From NCBI GenBank assembly GCA_963693315.1, contig OY856186.1, forward strand, positions 238,622,554 through 238,686,553: 64,000 bases of DNA. The letters are read 5' to 3'. The notes under the pieces are model-generated. The model was not told the origin of the DNA, ran no database searches, and saw only the letters and a program-made list of their open reading frames with translations. The translations under genes were made by a program, and so were the position numbers. This document shows, one piece after another, positions 1 through 11,519 of the stretch (positions are counted from its first letter, which is position 1; each line of letters opens with the position of its first letter). This DNA comes from Diogma glabrata (Eukaryota > Arthropoda > Insecta > Diptera > Cylindrotomidae).

Positions 1-530
1 AACATTATAAAGTAAAATTATTTAGTTGTTAATTTTCATGAGCTACTTTGAAGATCACTAATAACTTTTGGAACGACATCTTTAGGACATTGTATTACTC
101 CCGTTTGTTTGTTGGTACTAGATATTTGCAAAATTGTTTGGTTTTAAATATTTTACAAAATTTTTTTTAAGCTCGTTACACTTTTTTTAATGAAACAGTT
201 TTTATTTAAATTTGTTTTCTATCTGGATTCTAGAGTAACCACTAGTGTGTTGTACAGTATATTGTAGTGCATTTCATACATGACTACCACAAACCACCAA
301 ACCAATAGATAACAAACATTTAAATAATTCAATGCGAAAGATCACATATCACATACGAAAACTGATTCACTTAAAACCAACAATTCTCAGCACGCGACAG
401 TAAATTAAAATTAAATTAAAATAAATTCTTTAAATTATATTTCCGTGATACTGACCTAACTCACCATATGTAAGTTTCACGACAAATAACATTTTGTGTG
501 AATTAAGTAAGATTTAATAATTTCAATGTT

Positions 531-589
531 TTTCATTTTTTTTTAAACGATGTTCATCACATCATTTTTTTTTAAACGATGTTCATCAC
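531..589. repeat. Short direct repeat, two 28-29 bp copies
   Basis: Two adjacent near-identical copies of a unit ending in aaacgatgttcatcac (531-560 and 561-589). Apart from this, the first 600 bases are AT-rich sequence in which I see no gene. Confidence 0.8.
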
Positions 590-602
590 TAGCAAAATAA
601 AA

Positions 603-2640
603 CTTTATTTATTTTATTTATTTATTTAGCGTATGGTTTTTGTTGTGACACATTAAAAACAAAAATAAAACTTAAAATATATAGATTTTCCTATGAAATT
701 TACCTAAAACAAAACATGGATACACATTAAATGAGCTTACAATCGATTTGATTGCGCGTCTTTTAGTTAAAAATTAAAAAGTAAAATATTAAGATATTTG
801 AACATTGGGCAGTATATATGAACATTAGATGTTTACATCGAGTGAGTCTATCCATACTACTGCATTGGGAGTTGTCAATTCGATATCTGAGATGTCACCA
901 TTGAAGTAGACACACAGATGCAATGTGTTTTATGGTTTGTTGTGGAGTTCCGCAGTCACATTGAGGAGACTCTGAGATGCCCCACTTGTAGAAAAAATCA
1001 GCACAAATCATGGGATTCGTTCTTATTCGGTTTAGTGTAGTTCAGGTATGACGTGGCAGATCGAAACCAGGTTGGGCAGAAGTCGGGTTAGTAATAGAAA
1101 GTAATAGAAACGCCAGTTGTGTTGTAATCATTCCAGGAGGTGTCTCAGGCATCCAAGATATTAAAATTAGTTGCCAGCAGGTTGCTGGCAGTTTTTTGTG
1201 GAGGATTTCTTGACTTCAATCGACAACTAGTGTGGTCACCGTAATATTCGTGCAAGGGTAACGTGATGTTGTTGGTTACTTTTTTATGTTCACGCATGAG
1301 TGCATGCGAGCGTCTGAGTGCAAGTGGAGCAATATTGCTTAACACAGGAGGCCAAGGTTAAGGAGGGGACCTGATAGTACCATTTATAGTACGCATCGTG
1401 GCATTCAGCTAGCAGTCAACTTTTTGAGTATGTGTGCTATTCAGCCAGACTGGTGCGCCGTACCCAGCCACTGAGTAAACCAGACTTAGAGCAGTTGTGC
1501 GGAGGGTGGCTGGTATATCACCCCATGTTGAGCATGCTAGTTTATGCAATATATTGTTTCTCGTTTTCAGTTTTTTTGACGTATTCTCTAGGTGGAGCTT
1601 AAAAGAAAGAGTTCTATCGAGAGTAATACCCAGGTTCTTTGGCTGTTGATTGTATTTAATGACAGTGACGTTAAATAACACTAATAGTTCGTGTTTTGCC
1701 AGTTTGTTGTTTAAGTGGAAACAAGAAGTCTCGGTTTTACTTAGATTAGGAAATAAGCTCCACGTTCGAAAATAGTCAATCATTATCGCCAGGTCAGTTG
1801 AGAGCAAATCGTCCAAGACACCCATGTTTTTGTTTTGAGTGGCCAGGGTCCAATCATCAGCGTACCCAAATTTCTTTGATGTTGTGTCAGGAATGTCATG
1901 GATGTACAAATTCAAAAGTAATGGCGCAAGGACTACAGGAATTATTCAGATGAACTTTGAATACACGATTACTCCGCATGTTGTTAATTAAACGCGAGAT
2001 GGTGCTACAAGGTATTGCATTGAACAGCTTATATATAATCCCAATTTGCCAGACCGTGTCATATGCTGCAGTAAGATCGATGAATACTGCGCCTGTTTTT
2101 AGTTGTTTTTGATACCCAGCTTCGATGTAGGATGTTGAAGCTACCAGTTGGTCAGTGCAACTGTGATTGGGACGGAAACCAGCTTGTTCGACTGGGATCT
2201 GGTCATTCAATATCGGTGCGATACGGTTGTATATGAGCCGTTCTAGCAATTTGTAGCAGGTGCTCAAAAGTGCGATTGGACGATAGCTTCCTGGTTCATT
2301 GGATGGTTTACCTGGTTTAAGTATCGCTATGACTTTCGTAGTCTTAAAGTGTTTTGGAAGATTGCCGGATTCTAGAATAATCGAGAAAAATTTGGTTAGC
2401 CATTGTTTTACATTTTGTCCAGCACTTCTAAGAAATTCTGGAAATATGCCATCGTATCCCGCTGCTTTTCCATTTTTTGTTGGCTATATGATTTGTAATG
2501 CCCTCTGGATTTATTTCATTGTTAACACGAGTGATGGAGTTTGAACCACCCAGCTTCCGAAGGAGACTCGATATAAAATGCTTTCGATATAAAACAGAAC
2601 TTAATAGCGGTATTATATGTCTCGCCACCCAAAGAAAACA
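603..2640 (-). pseudogene. Decayed jockey-like non-LTR retrotransposon (RT and C-terminal part)
   Basis: Minus-strand remains of a LINE polymerase that would copy its own RNA into DNA at a nick. Reading from 2,640 downward: the pre-RT segment (KSSG, then after a frameshift DGIFPEF), fingers with ILKPGKPSNEPGSYRPIALL near 2,290-2,330, AGFRPNHSCTDQL near 2,150, catalytic motif A FIDLTAAYDTVW near 2,070, and motif C FGYADDW near 1,855. The stretch around the conserved GLPQGS turn is missing: the frame ends in one phase near 1,915 (VHLNNSC) and resumes in another as VLAPLLLNLYIHDIPD, so a short deletion with frameshift removed part of the palm. A C-terminal part follows (IAPLALRRSHALMREH near 1,330) and then a cysteine-rich tail (CDCGTPQQTIKHI near 930-960). 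A TTTA-rich run at 603-634 may be the reverse complement of the 3' tail. Being an RT pseudogene is firm; the jockey assignment is from memory. Confidence 0.85.
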
Positions 2641-5500
2641 TATTGGAAAGTCAGTTTTTTAATATAAATGATCATCCTTACTAAATATTTTATTTTTTAC
2701 CGCTTTTTGGATGTTTCTTAAAATTATTTTGTACAAAACATTTAAAAATATTATATTAAATATTAATATTGTAAGCATATAAATTGTTGTAATATATTTT
2801 ATTTTCTTCAAGTTGGTCTAACTCCCAATTCGATAAACATAACGCTTAAATCTCTTCCTGGATTTAAACACTGATTAGTAAGGAAAAACGATAGATGTGG
2901 TTAAGTACTCAACACAATGCATCTTCAATAACAGGAAACCTATAAACAAACAATTTTCCACAGTTGGAACATTTCTTCGTGGCAGTCGTGGCGGCCCAAT
3001 TTAAATGGAATAAGCGTTTAATAATTTTCTTTGTATTCCCATATTAAAGTTAAACACGGCACCATTATTCAGTCCTAGACTTTAATTTTTTTGTCTGGCC
3101 AGAATAGCTCAGCTAGTGGAGCCTCAGAATCTATCTATGGGTTTGGGTTTGAGCCCTGCTTTATGATTCTTTTTATGATTCTGAGGACGAATCAAGTCAG
3201 CCGGACTTTTTGTTTTCGTCCAATCCTATTATGGGCATCAAACATTAGACAAATTTACTATAACTTTATTCCTGCTAGATAGTAATATACTACCGCAATA
3301 TTTGAAAATTTGTTTATTCATATTTTCAAAGACTTCTCAGCTCGTTAAACAAGTAATAAAAAAAATGCAAACAAATAAAATTTTACCGTGGGAATAAATG
3401 TTTTGCGGTACGGATATTGATTTTGTTTAAAATGATTATATTAGCTCCTTTTGAATCCTTGATTCACATTGTTAATAATTTTTCTTTTCTTCTAATTTGC
3501 CAATTTTTTTTTCTTTTAGTTTTTTCCTGATTTTAAATCAAATAGCCTTTTTATTTATAATTAATGATATTTTGTATAAACATTTCTGTAAAAATAATAT
3601 AACATTATGAAAAATCCAATGCCAAATATGAATTCAAATCAAAAATCACTATCATTTATATATAATGATATTTTATATTATTTTAACAAATGCAGATACC
3701 CGTTCCAATACAAAACTAGAACTGAATTTTATATATCAATGTGGTTCGATAAGCCTTTAAGCGGTTTCTATTTATCTAGTCGTTATTAGGTTTTCTAATT
3801 CTAGCTTGAATAAATCAACATGCACAATAGAAATTCACCCGTGTATAAACAAACAAAAATTAAACCGACATAGACAAAATATTCAAATAAAACAAAAAAA
3901 AGAAACACCTTCATATCATACACTCAAAACAATAAGGTCCTTCATTATTTTACCAATTATTAATATTACGATAACATTTCAGTAAAAGAAACACAAAAAG
4001 GATGATAATTTTAACAGTAACGCACCTGCGCAGAATCAATTTACTTTAATTTGGTTTTAATTTAAACAAGATATGTTTGATTCATATTGCATAGAAAAAA
4101 CCAAAATATACATTACAGTGGAACGTCATAAATAGTCAGATACTATTTATGAAGCGAATCTTAAACTGCGATATAAATCTATGATTGCTGTGAGAACTGC
4201 CTGTTCTAGATTTTAAAAGATAATGTCTAATAAACAAATTTTTTGGTCGTTACTTGTTTTGTTGAGTTAATGTGTAAAATCGTAGTAAAATTTTTATATT
4301 TTTAGACCCTACGTTGACGTTCTAAACAAAATACTGGCTCCTTCAAAATATGCATATGATTTGTTGAATTAATTTTAAAAAACGTTGTTACAAAAAAACC
4401 GACGATGCAATACAACCGTAAAACTACCTTATTTAATGTCGTTTAATGTAATGGCGTAATAAGTAATATATTTGTGTTGAGTGAGACGATATGTTGCTCT
4501 GAAACTGGTACATATTTTATTTCCCTTCGATGTGGTTATTGGTGGTAAACGTATGGAAAAACGCCTGCTTTGTATACCTAATCTTCATACACAAAACGTT
4601 TTTGGCATTTTCAAATTTTGGTTGTGATGAAACAACTACAAACAAAAATCAGCTCACATAATCACATGACGCTCCTTTTGTATCATTTCAACCGCTTCTC
4701 TATAATTAGGATCAAGTAGTATAAATAAATTTCCAATTTTTAGGGTTCCTTTTTTTATTTATCTCAATCGAATCCATTTTGTTAATATTACTGAACTTTT
4801 TTATGTATTGTACGAATTTAAGTTTACAGGAGACTAAAATGTCTAACTAAGCACATACACACATATACAAACACATACAATACACACATAGAAACACTTA
4901 TTTTGTTTTAGTCATCGAAACTTCACCCATTCTACTATTTTAGCTCCTTATATTTGCTCCTTATATATACAAGAAAAACAACAAAATGAAGTCACCACTA
5001 AGTTTGAGTGACATGCTGGTGGTTTATAGTGTCTTAAACCTAACCAACTTTTATGCGATACCACCTTCGCTTTTAAATTTATCTTCGCCATCTTTTATTC
5101 CTTTTTCTTTTAAAGTGCCATGAATTATAAGCTTTACATTATCAAGAATCATTAAATTTATTGTTCTAATATGGATAGAACGAACATTAAGAGTTTACAT
5201 CGATAACATCCGATCGCTAAATTTACACATCAAAGCAGATACCAAAAAGTAATTCAGGATCAACGGCTTCGCAACAAGTGTTTGTAGTATAAAAATTATT
5301 TGGTAATTTTAGATGATAAATTAAATTAATTGATTTTTCAATGTTTTATAGATTCTGTTTATCGCAACAAAAATATCTTCTGAAGATAATTTGCATATCA
5401 AAACCACTAAAATAATTTGTATTTATCGAATAGATCGTTAAATTTTTTCGGATAAGAGTTCGATTATAGTTAAAAATTTGCTTTTAATAAAAAAATAGTG
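2641..5500. other. AT-rich DNA without recognisable genes
   Basis: Apart from the tRNA-like SINE head listed separately, I find only short uninformative ORFs (for example 3,607-3,789 plus) with low-complexity composition. No splice-supported exon or known motif was seen. Confidence 0.5.
3098..3175 (+). repeat. tRNA-derived SINE head, degenerate
   Basis: TAGCTCAGCTAGTGG at 3,105-3,119 matches an A box, and GGTTTGAGCCC at 3,146-3,156 is one base from a B box (C to T), about 40 bp downstream as in tRNA genes. The flanks do not pair as an acceptor stem, so I read it as a SINE head or tRNA pseudogene rather than a working tRNA gene. Confidence 0.6.
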
Positions 5501-5501
5501 T

Positions 5502-5880
5502 TGTTACGATTCTACAAAATCGAAACGAAATACAAAACAAAATTGTATCAACAATAATTGTACAACCTCGAAGATAAAAACATAAAATAAAATATATCCA
5601 AAATAATGACGTTGATTTCATAAAAATGGATCTCTCGAATAATCGAGAAATTGAGAAAAATTGTATATAAGCAAAGTTCTTTTGCAGAACGAGAATTAGT
5701 TTAAGTTTGACTGTGATAGTGTAAAGTTAATATAAATTAGAGTGCGATAGTTTCAGTTATATGAAATGGGGTTATCTTTAATTGTAACGATTTAAGTGTA
5801 AACAATGCACTGTATCGTGAATATAAAACCGTATAAATAGAAGTAAAGCGATTTATCAATTGTGAATAATAATCCCTAAT
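5502..5880 (+). promoter_or_regulatory. Possible solo LTR or promoter (TATA element)
   Basis: A segment beginning TGTTACGATT (the start style of many Ty3/gypsy LTRs) carries a clear TATA element, GTATATAAGC near 5,664, followed about 30 bp on by an A/T-rich initiator-like region. A second TATA-like string lies near 5,830. I found no target duplication, primer-binding site or gag/pol, so the LTR reading is weak. A host or other TE promoter is equally possible. Confidence 0.25.
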
Positions 5881-6352
5881 GTTTTAGAGATTAGTGAATA
5901 GAAATATTGATTAAATATTTTAAACGCTGTTTTATACTGGAAAGTTCTGCAATCAACCGTTGAAGTTTTGTGAAGATAATGCACATTTTTTTGGAATAAA
6001 ATATGTTGTGTAGTAGGCATAAGTATTTTGTGATATGAAAAAAAACACAACCAAAAATAAAAATGTGCATTTCTTATTAAAAAAACTTTAACTTATCCGA
6101 ATCGAAAAAGGTTCTACTTATACAAATAATTTTCACTCTATCATCCATTTGGTTAGAGATAGCGAAAATATAACTTTCGCTAAATGCTCCAAGTCCCTAA
6201 ATAGTTTTTGATCCGTCCAGGATTGTTTCTTAGTTGGAAAAAATGTTTCAATAAAGAAAAAAAAATGTTAGTGCCAATGAAGTTCATATGGCACATTCAA
6301 AGAGTTTCTTCAAGTTTTACACAACGTATTAAAAATTTCTAGTAATTCTATG

Positions 6353-8438
6353 TAGTGGAGTCAAATTAGTAAAAAAAAGTGATATATTTGATGTAAGAGC
6401 AAAGTTGAATTTTTTTTTTGTTTTATGTTAAGGACATAAAAGTTAGTAGGCATGTAATTATTTAGCAAATTTGGAGGTCCGGAAGTGCCTCAAAAATGGC
6501 AAAGACTGGTTTTTTGGTGTTTTTTGAGTAGGTCGCTTCACTATTTTTGAAATATTTCGGGTTCTAATGATCATAAAAAAAAAACAAAAAATGCAAAATG
6601 TTTGTGATTAAATTTCAAATCCATCTAGGAGGGTTAGATACTTTAAAAGTGTAACCTAACCTCAAAAAACCGAATCGCGTGATTTTTTTATTTTTTTACT
6701 AAATTTATGATAAGGGGCGGAAAAATCGTCGAATTTTCATGAAAATTTCAGGAAACATGTATTTTAATATTCTCAATATGGGATTTAATTTTTATGAAAA
6801 AATTTTATTTTTTTCGGCTACAATTGGCATTTTTCGTTAAATCTGGCAAATGGTGCCATTTTATGAGAAGTCATCCAAAATAAAATTTTTTTTTTAATCT
6901 GTACTTTTTTTTATCTACTTTAACCTAAGTATAATCAAAATTATGTTGCTTTAATTTAAATGCCCATTTTTGGGCATGAAAAAAAAACATTAATTTTTGC
7001 ATTTTTTTGACATTTTACCATATATACGGTATTATTTATGCTATTATCATGTATTTTGCATAAAAGTGAAATATGCAATTCAAATTAATAAAAAATATTT
7101 TTTAAAATTATACATAACCTCCAAAATTTTTTATTCTTGCAATGCCCTAAATTGCTTTTGGTAAATAATTAAAATGTTATTACAATTATTGTAAATATTT
7201 GATATGAGATTTTGAAAAAATGTAATATTCAATTTTTTTCAAACATTTTTCAAACATATAAAATACACAGCATAAATAATTTTACGCCAATTATGTTTTC
7301 AATTGAAAATTCTATATGCGTTATTATGGTTTTCCATATTATTCACTGTTTGTGTGCTTTTGTCACTTTTGAATTAAAATGCAATATTTAAAAATATACT
7401 TTTTGCTGTTTATTTTAAAATGTTTATTTTATTAATAATAATATAAACTTCCTTATAGTAACAATTTGAATTTGATTTTTTATTTTATTGAATATCGATT
7501 TCGACTCACGTCATTCTCAGTTTAAATTATTATTACAATTTTTGCTTAAACTATTACTTATATACTACTTCAACTGCTATTTTTTATTATTATGTCGTAT
7601 ATTTTGTTAGTTTAAATTTAATTATTTACCATAAGCAATTTAGGGCATTGCAAGAAAAAAAAGTTTTGTAGGCTATGTATAATTTTAAGAAATATGTTTT
7701 ATTAATTTGAATGCAAAATACTTATGCAAAACTTTTATGCAAAATACATGATAATAGCATAAATAATACCGAATATATGGTAAAATGTCAAAAAAATGCC
7801 AAAATTAATATTTTTTTTTTCATGCCCAAAAATGGGCATTTAAATTAAAGCAACATAATTTTAATTATACTTAAGTTAAGGTAGATAAAAAAAAGTACAG
7901 ATTAAAAAAAAAAATTTTATTTTGGATGACTTCTCATAAAATGGCACCATTTGCCAAATTTAACGAAAAATGCCAATTGTGGCCGAAAAAATTAAAATTT
8001 TTTCATAAAAATTAAATCCCATATTGAGAATATTAAAATACATGTTTCCTGAAATTTTCATGAAAATTCGACGATTTTTCCGCCCCTTATCATAAATTTA
8101 GTAAAAAAATAAAAAAGTCACGCGATTCAGTTTTTTGAGGTTAGGTTAAACGTTTAAAGTATCTAACCCTCCTAGATGGATTTGAAATTTAATCACAAAC
8201 ATTTTGCATTTTTTGTTTTTTTTTATGATCATTAGAGGCCGAAATATTTCAAAAATAGTGAAGCGACCTACTCAAAAAACACCAAAAAAACCAGTTTTTG
8301 CCATTTTTGATGCACTTCCGGACCTCCAAATTTGCTAAATAATTACATGCCTACTAACTTTTATGTCCTTAACATAAAACAAAAAAAAAATTCAACTTTG
8401 CTCTTACATCAATATAAAATGCTAATATGACTCCACTA
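6353..8438. mobile_element. Foldback (long inverted repeat) element with TA target duplication
   Basis: Two arms of about 820 bp, 6,353-7,176 and 7,617-8,438, are near-perfect reverse complements with small indels and scattered substitutions. The outer ends are TAGTGGAGTCA at 6,353 and TGACTCCACTA ending at 8,438, consistent with insertion at a TA dinucleotide and termini GTGGAGTCA. No transposase is present, so it is non-autonomous. The arms contain no coherent ORF. TA duplication suggests a Tc1/mariner-type or similar mechanism, which is inference. The 440-bp loop has a different origin (next entry). Confidence 0.85.
7313..7620 (-). pseudogene. Penelope-like element 3' end inside the foldback loop
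   Basis: On the minus strand this segment matches 43,965-44,255 almost base for base, including GTCGAAATCGATATTCAATA and the downstream stretch reading GTTACTATAAGGAAG. At the other locus the same DNA follows a Penelope-like C-terminal coding sequence. Here only the last few codons and the 3' untranslated tail remain. It occupies the loop between the foldback arms, so it was either captured by the foldback or is an older insertion in it. Confidence 0.65.
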
Positions 8439-10900
8439 ATGTTCAAATGAAGCCAAATAAATATGAAATAAAACAATAATTACATAACAATTAAGAATTA
8501 ACAAATTCACATGAATCTTACGTTAATGTGTTTCCTTATTATTTTACGTTTTGGAAAAATTCCAAATTTTATTGCAAATAATTATTTTTGTTATGTTTTT
8601 GAACATTACTACCGTAATATTATTAAATTTAAATGTGACATTAAATATTTATGCTAAAAATAAAAAAAAAATTATTTACTTGTTTTATTTATGTTTAAAT
8701 ATAAATTTTTATTTGTAAATAAACAAGAAAATTAATTTACAAGTTACATTAAAATTATAACGTAAATTTATAAATGTTTTGGGTAACTGCATATTTAATT
8801 TTAGATTTAATGTATTGTGCTATGAATTTTTCTTTTTATAGGAATTCATAGTTATAGCCTTGAATGTGAACAACCTAAAATCTTCTGTTCGTTAAAAAAT
8901 TTGACAAAGGTAAATGTAGTTTGAGAGTGAAACTTGACCATGCCACCTAGAAAACTTATTCGATCGACTCAATATCAAAAATCATTTCTTAAAAATTTCT
9001 ATCTTCTTCCATTGTTGGTTTGAAGGAACTGTAATCTATGAACAACTACAATCAGTCTATAGTTTGATCAACTCAAGATGTTACAGAAAATAAAAAATGG
9101 AGTTACTTAAAAGGAGTAATTAACACGTCTATAATATACTCATTGCAGGTGTTAAACATACCAGCAGCCAAATTCTGTAATTGTGAAGCGGTGAAGTGAT
9201 AAGTTTTTTAATGAAAAGAAACGAAGAAATTTTTATCACTTCACCGCTTCACAGTTACAGTATTTGGCTGCAGCACCCTTCAAACGTAATTCACAACTTT
9301 TTATCTCTGTCTCACAAGTAATCCATAATCGAACAAATCCAAATTTAATTTTTTAATCACTTTTTGGGGAAGTTGATAATATAATAAATGTGCAAAACTG
9401 GGCATAAAAACGTTGAAAAGTTTTCTTTATTATTTATACATTTTCTTTTTAATGGGAAATTAGCATTTCTATAACGAAAAAAAAACTAAATTGTTTAGCC
9501 TCAAAACAAATTGGCTAAAACCATCAAGTTACCTTTGTTCATATACTAACACTGTGAAAGTCTATAATTAATTATAGGACAAAACAAAAATATCCACACA
9601 GAAAAAAAAATTAGAAAAGGATATCCGTTTCGATTACAAATGATTTTCCTTTTATTTATTTTGAAAAATATACAAATTACTTATTGAATTGGTGTGAGGT
9701 TAGTCACAAACAAACAAACCAACAAACAATAACAAAAACTTATCAAAAAAAATTAAAATAATTAATTTCATTTTATTTGATTAAGTTTATTATTATTATT
9801 TGATCACCGCATGAATTGTTGAAGAATTTTTTGATATTTTTAACTGTTTGATGATGATTATAATTTATTAAAAGTAAAAATTAGTAGGAATATTAGACTA
9901 ATAAAAATATATAGGTTTTTAGAACAGAGTATAAAAAATAATTGATTAAATGTGATCAATTTTTATATTTACTGCAGCAATAATTAAACGGTCTGGTGTT
10001 CTCATTTATTAAATTGAAACATGAAAATATTACACAAGAATACAAAACTGTATTTTGGGCTCTTTGCCTAACAAAGAAACCATCTAAGGTGAAGTGAATG
10101 TATTTTTCATGTTATGAGAAATTCACAACATATTGTCCCGTTTTTTTATTCTCAAGTCTCCTTCTGGATTCGATCACTGATCAGTAAAAAATACCAACGA
10201 CCGGAAAACAATACAGCAAAATATATTCGTAACTAAAATATTCCTTCCACAACTGCGTTTACCATTAATTCATAATGTCAAAAAAAATCTTTTTAAATAG
10301 TATTCTGCTCGACTTAGAAGAGGCGATCGTGATTTAAAAGTTCTTATCCGGAATGTTCTGTAAAACAAAATAACAAATAATGTTTAATTGTCCTTCTATT
10401 TGTTCTAGACAGATTAATGTTTCAAAACACTATTTTTTAAGTTGAATTAAGCTTGTTGCTTGTTAACGTGTCTTATTTTTGTATTTTCCATATTGAAAAA
10501 CTATTTTTTGTGGAAGCAAAATTCCCCTTGATGTATTGATGATGCTATAATGGTGCCCTTAGTGGTATTTATATTTGTGTTTATTTAATAACGAATATGG
10601 TTTGGTTCAACTTTTGGAAACGTTTACATTTTATTTCAACTTTTACTTTTTCTAAAGTTTTAATCACAGGATAAGCCATTTTTATGATTTTATAACTTTT
10701 GGTGACATTAAACTCTTGAAAAATGAATAGATTTAGTTTTGTTTGCATTTGCTTTTAATATATTCTTCGAGCACTTACATGATCATGAAAAGCTTTTATC
10801 CACGACTACTAAAGAATATATGCTTTCCCTGCGTATGTTTTCCATTGTAATTGTATTCATTCCACAACTAGTGAATTTGATTAAAATTCTTTAACAGTTC
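8439..10900. other. AT-rich DNA without recognisable genes
   Basis: No ORF with recognisable motifs on either strand. The only structured feature is the hairpin at 9,164-9,271, listed separately. Confidence 0.5.
9164..9271. repeat. Perfect-type hairpin, 39-bp arms, 30-nt loop
   Basis: Arms 9,164-9,202 and 9,233-9,271 are reverse complements with 2 mismatches in 39 (outer end GCAGCCAAATNCTGTAA, inner end GAAGCGGTGAAGTGATAA). The surrounding sequence does not pair obviously beyond the arms. It could be a tiny MITE or a small-RNA-type stem; nothing in the sequence decides between them. Confidence 0.8.
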
Positions 10901-10910
10901 TATAGTTTAT

Positions 10911-11148
10911 TTTTCCCCGATTCGGATTTTCGATTTTCCGCATACTTCCGCATACTCCTTCCAAACTGAAATTTTCCATGTAGGACGACATCTAGCCATA
11001 GATGGTTTACAAAAAAAACATTGAAAATTAGACATACCACGGAAGAATAATCACCGAAAAACGGTTCCCATAGACTTTCAATGGGAAAATTGGGAAAATT
11101 GCTTGCTTCGCTCCTTTTTATCAATTGCATTTTGCATTGGCTACCTAT
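10911..11148 (-). repeat. Dispersed repeat of about 240 bp, copy 1
   Basis: Reverse-complement match to 43,545-43,787. Shared landmarks are AATGCAAAATGCAATTGATA at one edge, CCCAATTTTCCCATTGA in the middle and AAAATCCGAATCGGGG at the other edge. It has a mid-length frame (MQLIKRSEASNFPNFPIES...), but the two copies differ by frame-breaking indels, so I treat it as non-coding transposon DNA. Confidence 0.75.
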
Positions 11149-11387
11149 TTAAATATTCCCCTAACAATTTTAAAACTTCATTTGTTGGTATAGTAATATA
11201 AACAGGTTAAAACAAGAACAATACATATATAAAATATAAAACAAACAACAAACTTGTTTTGTTTTGTTTTTCGCTATCTTTGATGCATTTATTTCAATAT
11301 GGCGATACAAATTTTTGCAGGAAAGCTGGAAATTAAACGAAATATTTTACAGTCGTGGATAAAATAGCATCTCGTATTCGCTTAGGA

Positions 11388-11512
11388 TGATGGCAATTCT
11401 TCACACGGATGATTTCCTTCACTCGCTACGCTCGTTTCGGGAAACTACATCCTCGTGAAGAATTGCCTTTATTCTAAGCTCATACAAGAATCTACTATTA
11501 CAACAAGCATAA
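11388..11512. repeat. Dispersed hairpin repeat, copy 1
   Basis: GGCAATTCTTCAC (11,392-11,404) is exactly inverted at 11,455-11,467, with weaker pairing inside around a CGCTACGCTCG loop. The segment from 11,400 to 11,512 reappears in inverse orientation at 61,280-61,371, including TAGTAGATTCTTGTATGAGC. This suggests a short palindromic MITE-like family. Confidence 0.7.
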
Positions 11513-11519
11513 CAAATGA

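Noticed and set aside
3607..3789. 60-codon plus-strand ORF
   Set aside because: No motif, start context, splice site or repeat support; expected by chance in this composition.
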